From the NCBI GenBank assembly GCA_021805885.1, contig JAJZDR010000013.1:1-5269 (forward strand): a stretch of 5,269 nt of DNA. The letters run 5' to 3'. Positions 1 to 5,269 of this stretch are shown piece by piece; the stretch's first letter is position 1; every line of letters begins with the position of its first letter. The translations under genes and the position numbers were made by a program. The stretch comes from a bacterium. Lineage in GTDB: Bacteria; Patescibacteria; Dojkabacteria; JAKAPS01; JAJZLI01. The notes under the pieces were generated by a model. That model was given only the letters and a program-made list of their open reading frames with translations. It made no database searches and had not been told where the DNA came from.

Positions 1-126
1 GCTACTGGTACTTCCCCTATGTATGCTGTTACTGTTCAGGTAAATTACCTTGCTGCAATAAGTGTTACTACCCCTGCTGGTGTATATAATGACAATGTAA
101 CCTATGTAGCTACCGGTAAATTCTAA
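1..126 (+). CDS. 3' end of a WxL-like secreted surface protein (partial, start outside window)
   Basis: The reading frame is open from base 1 and gives 41 residues before a TAA stop. The fragment is the C-terminal beta-strand region of a surface protein. Over the last 28 residues it aligns without gaps to the C-terminus of the 314-residue protein at 2159-3103, with 20 identities by hand count, including 'VNYLAAIS' and the terminal 'VATG-[KN]-F'. It ends in the pattern Y-x3-V-T-Y-x-A-x3-F (residues 29-41), which has the spacing of the C-terminal motif of Gram-positive WxL domains but lacks the Trp and Pro. The codons favour T endings (GCT, ACT, GGT) somewhat more than the downstream genes. Its 26-base gap to the next gene suggests cotranscription. 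The N-terminal architecture and the export signal lie outside the window. The family assignment by paralogy is strong; the WxL relationship is an inference. Confidence 0.85.
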   Translation, partial: ATGTSPMYAVTVQVNYLAAISVTTPAGVYNDNVTYVATGKF

Positions 127-152
127 AATGGAATAACAAATATAATTAATTA

Positions 153-1172
153 ATGAAAAATTTTATAGAAATTTCTAAAAAGGCATATGTTGTTTTTGTA
201 ACAGTTTTAGTAGTATTATTATTCTCCCCCATTAATTCTTTTGCACAGCAGCTTGCTATACAAGGATCAAATAATACATCCACTTTTTCTGGCGCACTCA
301 ATTCATCCACTAAATCTCATGAGGGCGCAACAACAAGTGGAATTACAGTATCTCCACTTTTAACAACTATATTCCTAAATAAAACTCAAAGCTCTACACA
401 ATATATAACCCTTTTTAATAATAACCCTACACCTTTAACTGTAAGTTTAGAGTTTTCAAATTTTATATCAAAAAACCAATTTGGAGCACCAGAATTTTTA
501 GGTTTTTCAAAAGGACGAATACAAGATCCAAATTTGTTGATACAATCTCCAACATATATAACACTCCCATCATTAAAAACAATAAAAGTTCCTTTAACAA
601 TAATAACAAGTAATAATACATCTCCAGGAGAATATTTTATTGGAGCATTTGCTGTTTTAAAAGGTAAAACTATTCAATCTGCACCTGCATCAATAGCCAC
701 AAATTCTGCAATAGGATCTTTGTTTCTAATTAGAATAAATGGGAAAGTTTCAGAGACAGGGTATATTCAATCTTTCTCTGCAACAAAAGATCTATTTACT
801 GGGGGGCCTATAAATTTTCAAACTGTATTTAAAGACACAGGAAATGTAGACCTTATACCTCAAGGAGTAATTGATATATATAATATGTTTGGAAAAAGAG
901 TTGCAAGTGTTACATTCAACAAAAATAGAGCTATAGTCCTACCTGTAGGGGTAAATAGTAGAATATATGGATCTACATGGAATCCAGGATCTTTGGATTT
1001 TGGTAATTTTACAGCAAAATTATTCCTAACATACGGAACAACTACAGTAACAACGATATATGAATCTAGTAGTTTTTGGGTAATACCTTTGTGGCTTGAG
1101 ATATTAACAATAATAATAGTTATACTTATAATTACATGGTTAGTAAGACTGCGCCTAAAATCAAAAGTTTAA
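153..1172 (+). CDS. DUF916/DUF3324-like (WxLIP-type) surface protein with C-terminal membrane anchor
   Basis: This 339-residue protein has a signal peptide at about residues 1-31: Lys at positions 2, 9 and 10, then a hydrophobic core, with likely cleavage after 'NSFA'. A Ser/Thr/Asn-rich linker follows to about 61. A first beta-sandwich (about 62-172) reads like DUF916: 'ITVSPLLTTIFLNKTQSS', then 'YITLFNNNPTPLTV', and later 'SPGEYFIGAFAVLKG', the counterpart of the family's Y-x-G-G strand. A second beta domain (about 200-305), with 'KDTGNVDLIPQG' and 'GNFTAKLFLTYG', resembles the DUF3324-type module. Then come 'FWVIP', one transmembrane helix (about 312-330) and the basic tail RLRLKSKV, giving an outside domain with the C-terminus inside. 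In Gram-positives this architecture belongs to WxL-interacting proteins, which bind peptidoglycan and partner with WxL proteins. Here it is flanked by WxL-like genes. No convincing Shine-Dalgarno sequence precedes the ATG, but the signal peptide starts properly there. No cysteine is present. The domain call rests on pattern memory. Confidence 0.85.
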   Translation: MKNFIEISKKAYVVFVTVLVVLLFSPINSFAQQLAIQGSNNTSTFSGALNSSTKSHEGATTSGITVSPLLTTIFLNKTQSSTQYITLFNNNPTPLTVSLEFSNFISKNQFGAPEFLGFSKGRIQDPNLLIQSPTYITLPSLKTIKVPLTIITSNNTSPGEYFIGAFAVLKGKTIQSAPASIATNSAIGSLFLIRINGKVSETGYIQSFSATKDLFTGGPINFQTVFKDTGNVDLIPQGVIDIYNMFGKRVASVTFNKNRAIVLPVGVNSRIYGSTWNPGSLDFGNFTAKLFLTYGTTTVTTIYESSSFWVIPLWLEILTIIIVILIITWLVRLRLKSKV

Positions 1173-2119
1173 GGTTATTGAGTCTAATACTCAAGAACCT
1201 ATATTCAAAGTACATTGAATCTAAGATAGTATTAGAATATTCAAAATTAAGTGGATTCATATCCAATAAATTGATAGTCTCAACATTCTATTTATTATCT
1301 CTTCTGGTAGTATTATTTCTGGTTACATTAAATATTGCTCACACAACATATGCTCAAAATTTTTCACAAGGATTCACTCAAAGTACTGGAAAACAAACAG
1401 TAAATATTCATGCTTACGCACCACTACTAAATAACTGGGCTTATACAATATCTAGTCAAGGTAAGATATATACAGAACAAAATGTAACAATTTATATGAA
1501 TGAGAAAGTTCCTGTATATATACAAACCTTTGGCACAGATAAAGTACCACTTCGAGACCAAACAATTTTTTTATCATCACCTGACACACAATATGGACTA
1601 CATATAACTGAACCTAAAATTCCAACAAATGTTAAAGGGTTAACAATAGGATATATAACATCAAATTATAGTAATCCTACTACATATACAATAATTGCAA
1701 CTGATACAACATATGCTGAAGCTCCTGTGGTATTTAAAAACATGCTTGAGATACAATATTACCCTTCAAAAAATTATAAACCATCAATATTCACAAATAT
1801 AACGAACTTTTTGGGAAATCTATTCTCATCAACAACAAATATTTTAAACATAATAAGTATTTTATTAGCACTTATTATCCTTATAGTTATGGAAAAGAGA
1901 TTACTAATATCTAAAATCTCTGTAACAATACAAAACCAATATAGAGTTCTATTTGGTATGATAAGAATTTTAGTAATACCTTATGCTGTATCAATATTTG
2001 CGTTATACAACCAACACTCATTAATTAACTATATTTCACTTTTGATACTTGTACTAGTGAGTGTACATTTCAGCTTTGTATATGTAAAAAACCTAAAAGA
2101 AGCAGTCTCCAAGGTCTAA
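1136..2119 (+). CDS. Predicted four-helix membrane protein with extracellular beta-rich domain, function unknown
   Basis: I do not recognise a family for this 327-residue protein. A basic N-terminal stretch (about 1-45) is followed by a hydrophobic helix (about 46-68) ending in 'TTYAQN', which could be a membrane anchor or a signal peptide cleaved after Ala73. Residues about 74-232 form a polar, Thr/Tyr/Asn-rich beta-type domain. 'VPVYIQTFGTDKVPLRDQTI', then 'GLTIGYITSN' and 'TYTIIATDTTY' recall Ig-like (invasin or bacterial Ig) strands with a conserved-looking G-x-x-x-x-x-Y. Three further helices follow at about 234-252, 271-290 and 296-316. The loop between the first two is basic (EKRLLISK) and the C-terminus is basic, which fits the positive-inside rule. 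The first ATG lies 37 bases inside the preceding gene and has no Shine-Dalgarno sequence, so translational coupling is likely. In-frame TTG codons at 1178 and 1271 are alternative starts and would shorten the unusual N-terminus. Its place beside the WxLIP-like anchor suggests a membrane partner. Confidence 0.8.
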   Translation: MVSKTAPKIKSLRLLSLILKNLYSKYIESKIVLEYSKLSGFISNKLIVSTFYLLSLLVVLFLVTLNIAHTTYAQNFSQGFTQSTGKQTVNIHAYAPLLNNWAYTISSQGKIYTEQNVTIYMNEKVPVYIQTFGTDKVPLRDQTIFLSSPDTQYGLHITEPKIPTNVKGLTIGYITSNYSNPTTYTIIATDTTYAEAPVVFKNMLEIQYYPSKNYKPSIFTNITNFLGNLFSSTTNILNIISILLALIILIVMEKRLLISKISVTIQNQYRVLFGMIRILVIPYAVSIFALYNQHSLINYISLLILVLVSVHFSFVYVKNLKEAVSKV

Positions 2120-2139
2120 ACTCTAGACTCTAAAGTCTA
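2114..2139. repeat. Three short alternately pairing GTCTA/TAGAC repeats at a gene junction
   Basis: GTCTA occurs at 2114-2118 (it includes the stop codon of the upstream gene), its reverse complement TAGAC at 2124-2128, and GTCTA again at 2135-2139. The middle copy can pair with either neighbour. The downstream hairpin is the better one, with a perfect 6-bp stem TAGACT/AGTCTA around a CTAA loop. No T-run follows, so it is not a normal intrinsic terminator. The stems are short and may be chance. If real, the site could be an RNA processing or attenuation point between the membrane-protein gene and the WxL-like gene. Confidence 0.4.
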
Positions 2140-2158
2140 ATTAGGATATAAATAGATA

Positions 2159-3103
2159 ATGAATATACAGACTTCAATTAAAAAAAGTATGTTATTTTTG
2201 ATACTTATGTCTCTGTTACTATTTACAGGTATTTTATATTCCATACATGCTGCAACAATAACACCAATCTCAGATACAATGACACTCCAAACTATATCAG
2301 TATCAGCAATAAACAATTTCTCCTTTGACGCAGTATCTGGTATACCAGCTTCAGGCACCGTTACGATAACATTCCCTTCAGGGTTTACTTCTGTAGCTGT
2401 AGGTTCTGCTACATCCTCAATGTCTGGAGCAACATTTGGTGTTTCAGGTAATGTGGTAACCGTAACTAATGGTACAACAGCTGTAACTGCTGGCACAACT
2501 GTAACAATATCTGGAATTACTGCAGTAAATCCTAGTACTGCATCATCCACATCTACACAATATATAATCACAGTATCTGATTCTGGTGGAGATTCAGCCT
2601 CCATTGCTGTAGCAATAGTAACAAATTCACAGGTTACAATATCTGCAACAGTAAATCCAACAATAACATTTTCAATATCATCAAATAGTTTGAGTTTTGG
2701 AGTATTAACTTCAGCCTTAGTGTCAACACAAACAAACACATTAACACTCTCAACAAATGCTTCAAAGGGAGCCAATATCACCGTATACGATCTAAATGCC
2801 GGATTACTTCAAAATGTAACATCTGGTCATTTAATTGCATCAGCGACCGCTACTCTTGTTGCTGGAAGTGAAGGATATGGTATAAATGGATCTGGATCCG
2901 GAGGACTGGCAACTGTATCACCATACAACGGAACAGGTAATGCTGTTGGTGGATTGGTGAAAACATCCCAAAATTTGGCATCTATATCTACACCTGTATC
3001 AGGAGGTAGCGTAACTGTAAATTATTTAGCTGCAATCTCTGCTGTAACACCATCAGGAACATATGCTGATACAGTTACTTTTGTAGCTACAGGAAATTTC
3101 TAA
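2159..3103 (+). CDS. WxL-like secreted surface protein with N-terminal Ig-like adhesin domain
   Basis: This 314-residue protein has a signal peptide at about 1-31 (K8, K9, a long Leu-rich core, cleavage near 'SIHAA'). ATG codon 11 is a possible later start, but it would lose both Lys residues. A weak AGGA lies 12 bases upstream of the chosen ATG. Residues about 33-155 form an Ig-like adhesin domain: 'GIPASGTVTITFPSGF', 'GNVVTVTNGTTAVTAGTTVT', then 'NPSTASSTSTQYIITVS'. Residues about 165-314 form a WxL-like beta domain: 'ISSNSLSFGVLTSALVST', 'TLTLSTNASKGANITV', 'GYGINGSGSG', then the C-terminal strand pair 'VNYLAAIS' and 'GTYADTVTFVATGNF'. The same blocks recur in order in the 470-residue neighbour, and the C-terminus matches the fragment at 1-126. 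It is very rich in Ser, Thr, Gly and Val, and has no cysteine, lipobox or LPXTG sorting signal. Retention at the surface therefore probably depends on the C-terminal domain, as in WxL proteins. Adhesive function is inferred. Confidence 0.88.
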   Translation: MNIQTSIKKSMLFLILMSLLLFTGILYSIHAATITPISDTMTLQTISVSAINNFSFDAVSGIPASGTVTITFPSGFTSVAVGSATSSMSGATFGVSGNVVTVTNGTTAVTAGTTVTISGITAVNPSTASSTSTQYIITVSDSGGDSASIAVAIVTNSQVTISATVNPTITFSISSNSLSFGVLTSALVSTQTNTLTLSTNASKGANITVYDLNAGLLQNVTSGHLIASATATLVAGSEGYGINGSGSGGLATVSPYNGTGNAVGGLVKTSQNLASISTPVSGGSVTVNYLAAISAVTPSGTYADTVTFVATGNF

Positions 3104-3141
3104 AAACACACTTTAGAAAACTTATATTTTGATTCTTATTC

Positions 3142-3150
3142 TGATATTAT
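3142..3150 (+). promoter_or_regulatory. Possible extended -10 element just before a start codon
   Basis: TGATATTAT matches the extended -10 consensus TGnTATAAT with one mismatch. It lies in the longest gap of the window (53 bases), and only six bases separate it from the ATG at 3157. Transcription starting 6-7 bases downstream would give a leaderless or nearly leaderless mRNA, which fits the absence of a Shine-Dalgarno sequence there. No good -35 is visible. In such AT-rich sequence chance matches are common, so this is only a weak candidate. Confidence 0.22.
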
Positions 3151-3156
3151 TTAAGT

Positions 3157-4569
3157 ATGAAGAAATATATATTCTTTTTTATAGTTTTTTTTCTAATATT
3201 ACTTGCGCCAAAAATAGTTTTTGCGCAAAATTATATATCTACAAGTTACATACTGTCAGACCCTGTTTTTGGAGAAGCAGGACCATATGTATCATCTCCA
3301 TCATTTAAAGAAAGGGGAGCTTTAGGACAACTTATAACAGGCGTATCTCAAAGTACCAATTTTATCCTAAAATCAGGGTTTGAATATTATTCTGGTCAAT
3401 CTGTACCATCAATCACAATGTCACTAAATACAAATTCCATTAATTTTAATACTGTAGCTCCAAATACAATAGTTAAATCACCAACAAACTCAATAATTAC
3501 AATATCTTCTAATGCCGAGTCAGGATATAACCTGTATATAGCACAAAATAATAATCTTACAAACCCACAAGGAGACACCATACCTCCAGTTAATAATGGA
3601 TCAACCACAACTACTGCTGCACCATGGACATCTCCTTCATACTATGGCCTTGGGTATAACTGTTCTACATCAAATTCATATATTAACTCAGTCTTGGCAA
3701 ATTCTCCAGCAGGGTTTTGGCCTCTTTCTGAAACTTCAGGTACAACTGCATATGATTTATCTGGAAATAACAATAATGGCACATATACAGGTGGATATAC
3801 ACAAGGAGAATTGGGTCCAATATCAAACCATAATTTAGGAAATGCTACTTTATTTAATGGATCTACAAGTTATGTAAATTTACCTCAGAATATCACTAAT
3901 AATAATCTTTATTCAAATGAAACATTTTCAGCATGGTTTAAAACCACATCAGATGGAGTAATTCTAGGAAATCAAAGCACTACTGTTGGAAGTACACCTG
4001 GTTCTTACAACAATTTATTGTATATAGGTACAAATGGATATCTGTGTGGAGCAATTTATCCTCCAGCTGGATTTTGCAACAGTACTTCTGTTAATGATGG
4101 TAAGTGGCATAATATTGTGTTAACATCAAGCACTACCTCTGGTCAATCTCTATATTTAGATGGTACATTGGTAAATACTGCAGGAAATTCATCAGTATAC
4201 ACTACTCCATATAATCAAATAGGTATAGGATATACCGCGGGTGGTTGGAAGAATGGTAATGGAGGATGGTTTTATTTTAAGGGAGAAATATCAAATGTAT
4301 CAGTATATCACAGTGTTTTAACACAAACACAAATACAGACAATGTTTAATGATGGAATAAACAATACTCAAGCATTCTGTTCTAATGATTTTATATCATC
4401 ATCATATTATAGACAGCTATCATCAACCACAAATACAGAATTCGCATCATATTCTAGTATTGCAACAAATCAAACTATCACTGTTGGATACGCAGTAAAT
4501 GTAACAAATATTCAAGCATCTGGAATATATACAAATAACATTATATATACATTAACAGGAAACTATTAA
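3157..4569 (+). CDS. LamG-domain surface protein: lectin-like domain inserted into a WxL-like domain
   Basis: This 470-residue protein has a signal peptide at about 1-23 (KK start, Phe/Ile/Leu core, cleavage after 'VFA'). Residues about 24-80 form a short beta cap ('SYILSDPVFG', 'GALGQLITGVSQSTNFIL', ending 'SGFEYY') of a type seen at the front of bacterial surface proteins. Residues about 84-168 are the first half of a WxL-like domain ('LNTNSINFNTVAPNTIV', 'ITISSNAESGYNLYIA', 'YYGLGYNC') and align with the neighbour at 2159-3103. Residues about 172-404 are a complete LamG/concanavalin-A-like domain: 'AGFWPLSETSGTTAYDLSGN', 'NATLFNGSTSYVNLP', 'DGKWHNIVL', 'SLYLDGTLV' and 'GEISNVSVYHSVLT'. Residues about 405-470 complete the WxL-like domain and end 'GIYTNNIIYTLTGNY'. 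The four cysteines (169, 297, 307, 408) are the only ones in the six gene products visible here. C169 and C408 flank the insertion, and C297 and C307 lie within it. LamG domains often bind glycans or proteins; the ligand cannot be read from sequence. No Shine-Dalgarno sequence is seen. Confidence 0.9.
   Translation: MKKYIFFFIVFFLILLAPKIVFAQNYISTSYILSDPVFGEAGPYVSSPSFKERGALGQLITGVSQSTNFILKSGFEYYSGQSVPSITMSLNTNSINFNTVAPNTIVKSPTNSIITISSNAESGYNLYIAQNNNLTNPQGDTIPPVNNGSTTTTAAPWTSPSYYGLGYNCSTSNSYINSVLANSPAGFWPLSETSGTTAYDLSGNNNNGTYTGGYTQGELGPISNHNLGNATLFNGSTSYVNLPQNITNNNLYSNETFSAWFKTTSDGVILGNQSTTVGSTPGSYNNLLYIGTNGYLCGAIYPPAGFCNSTSVNDGKWHNIVLTSSTTSGQSLYLDGTLVNTAGNSSVYTTPYNQIGIGYTAGGWKNGNGGWFYFKGEISNVSVYHSVLTQTQIQTMFNDGINNTQAFCSNDFISSSYYRQLSSTTNTEFASYSSIATNQTITVGYAVNVTNIQASGIYTNNIIYTLTGNY
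3670..4368 (+). other. Region encoding the inserted LamG/concanavalin-A-like domain
   Basis: These bases encode residues about 172-404 of the 470-residue surface protein. The segment starts just after C169 of the 'YGLGYNC' block and ends just before C408 of 'AFCSNDF'. It contains the full run of LamG signatures, from the opening 'GFWPLSETSGTT' to the closing 'HSVLTQTQIQTMFNDG'. Base composition looks the same as in the flanks, so there is no sign of recent acquisition. Boundaries are approximate. Confidence 0.8.
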
Positions 4570-4573
4570 AATT

Positions 4574-5269
4574 ATGCAAATAGTAAAAAAATTTATAATA
4601 TCAATTACACTATTATCATTACCATTTGTATTTTCAACAACATCTTTTGCAGCCACCACTCAGGAGAGTATAAGGGTTACTCCTGCATATATATCTTTGA
4701 CTGAAAAATCTGGATCAAGTACATATGAGAATTTATCAATTTTTAATAATTCCAGTTCCATTCTCAACCTTAATATATCTAAAAAAGGTATAGAGTATAA
4801 ACATAAAAAATTAATTCTTATAAATTCTAAATTACAATCTAATGTTCAAAACTGGATATCTATACAAACTACAAAAGTCAGTATACAACCACATAAGACT
4901 CAAAATATTCAGGTGTATATTACTATACCTAAAAATGAGAAATATGGTTCATATAATGGGGGGATAATAATCTCAAATATACCACAATCTAAAGTAGGAA
5001 ACTCTAAAGTATTTGGAAGAATAATTGTCAATGTATTTATCAATATAAGAGGAAAAAATAAAGGATATTCAAATATAAATATCTCAAACCTACAATATTC
5101 ATCATTTATATTTCAAAACTTCGTACCACTCAATTTTCAATCATATAATCCTGGTCCATATAATAATGCATATAAAACAACTGTCTATACATCATCAATA
5201 CTAGGTTTATCAAAGTTAAATATTGGTAAAATAGAATTAAAGAATATACTTGTTGGACAGAGAAGATAT
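4574..5269 (+). CDS. DUF916/WxLIP-like exported protein (5' part, continues beyond window)
   Basis: The frame is open from ATG 4574 to the window end (232 codons), starting four bases after the preceding TAA. An AGGA lies 13 bases upstream of the ATG, far for a Shine-Dalgarno sequence. The signal peptide is at about 1-26 (K5, K6, hydrophobic core, cleavage near 'TTSFAA'). Residues about 32-135 show the DUF916 pattern: 'SIRVTPAYISLTEKSGSST', 'NLSIFNNSSSILNLNI', a Trp-containing strand 'NWISIQTTKVSIQPHKTQ', and 'YGSYNGGIIISNIP', where the Tyr-x-Gly-Gly type strand is clear. This parallels residues 62-172 of the protein at 153-1172, so the two are paralogues. Residues about 165-232 begin a second beta module ('NFQSYNPGPYNNAYKTTVY'). 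A C-terminal membrane anchor would be expected but lies outside the window. It is Lys/Ile/Asn-rich and lacks cysteine. It is probably the envelope partner of the WxL-like protein just upstream. Confidence 0.85.
   Translation, partial: MQIVKKFIISITLLSLPFVFSTTSFAATTQESIRVTPAYISLTEKSGSSTYENLSIFNNSSSILNLNISKKGIEYKHKKLILINSKLQSNVQNWISIQTTKVSIQPHKTQNIQVYITIPKNEKYGSYNGGIIISNIPQSKVGNSKVFGRIIVNVFINIRGKNKGYSNINISNLQYSSFIFQNFVPLNFQSYNPGPYNNAYKTTVYTSSILGLSKLNIGKIELKNILVGQRRY

Noticed and set aside
2124..2139. Hairpin TAGACT/AGTCTA as an intrinsic terminator
   Set aside because: The stem is only six base pairs with two G:C pairs, and no T-run follows it.
2137..2781. A 214-codon open frame on the minus strand opposite the WxL-like gene
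   Set aside because: It is antisense to a gene with a clear signal peptide and paralogous domains. Its Val/Thr/Glu/Pro-heavy composition is what the reverse complement of repetitive Ser/Thr/Val codons gives, and it has no recognisable motif.
3396..3608. A 70-codon minus-strand open frame
   Set aside because: It lies wholly within the LamG-protein gene on the other strand and shows no domain or initiation signal.
3596..3838. An 80-codon plus-strand open frame
   Set aside because: It is an out-of-frame shadow within the LamG protein gene. The His/Gln/Leu-rich product has no signature, while the host frame is continuous with clear domains.
2159..4569. Sortase or lipoprotein anchoring of the secreted proteins
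   Set aside because: Neither C-terminus has an LPXTG-type motif, hydrophobic helix and basic tail, and no signal peptide is followed by a lipobox cysteine.
1..5269. Recoded UGA (Gracilibacteria/SR1-type genetic code)
   Set aside because: All five visible stops are TAA and no gene is interrupted by an in-frame TGA, so the standard code suffices.

Overview
The window is AT-rich (about one third G+C by eye) and carries a single run of same-strand genes whose products all appear to be exported or membrane-anchored. There are six coding regions: a 3' fragment at the left edge (1-126), four complete genes (153-1172, 1136-2119, 2159-3103, 3157-4569), and a gene running off the right edge (4574-5269). 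All five visible stops are TAA, gaps are 4-53 bases, one gene pair overlaps by 37 bases, and no intrinsic terminator is evident, so an operon is likely. No RNA gene, insertion sequence, CRISPR array, or enzyme or information-processing gene is visible. No stretch above 300 bases lacks a gene.

The protein styles (Ser/Thr/Asn-rich beta-sandwich secreted proteins, C-terminal 'TGNF/TGNY' strands, a DUF916-like protein ending in an 'FWVIP' membrane anchor) resemble surface loci I associate with Candidate Phyla Radiation (Patescibacteria) genomes, possibly the Microgenomates group. That is recognition from memory, not a database result. The standard genetic code explains all the genes, so nothing points to the UGA=Gly code of Gracilibacteria/SR1.

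The proteins fall into three classes. (1) WxL-like secreted proteins: the fragment at 1-126, the 314-residue protein at 2159-3103, and the 470-residue protein at 3157-4569. All end in the same 13-residue pattern, Y-x3-[VI]-[TI]-[FY]-x-[AL]-x3-[FY]. In spacing this matches the C-terminal motif YXXXLTWXLXXXP of Gram-positive WxL domains, with the Trp and Pro replaced by aromatics. (2) DUF916/WxLIP-like proteins: 153-1172 (with a C-terminal membrane anchor) and the partial 4574-5269. (3) A predicted four-helix membrane protein with an extracellular beta-rich domain (1136-2119).

The order is WxL-like, WxLIP-like anchor, membrane protein, WxL-like, LamG-bearing WxL-like, WxLIP-like. It is reminiscent of the Firmicutes csc (cell-surface complex) clusters. 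My working hypothesis is a divergent, tryptophan-poor WxL/WxLIP surface-display system. The membrane proteins would hold secreted adhesins at the envelope, and one adhesin carries a LamG lectin-type domain spliced into its WxL-like domain between two cysteines. A role in binding a host cell or glycan is plausible but speculative.
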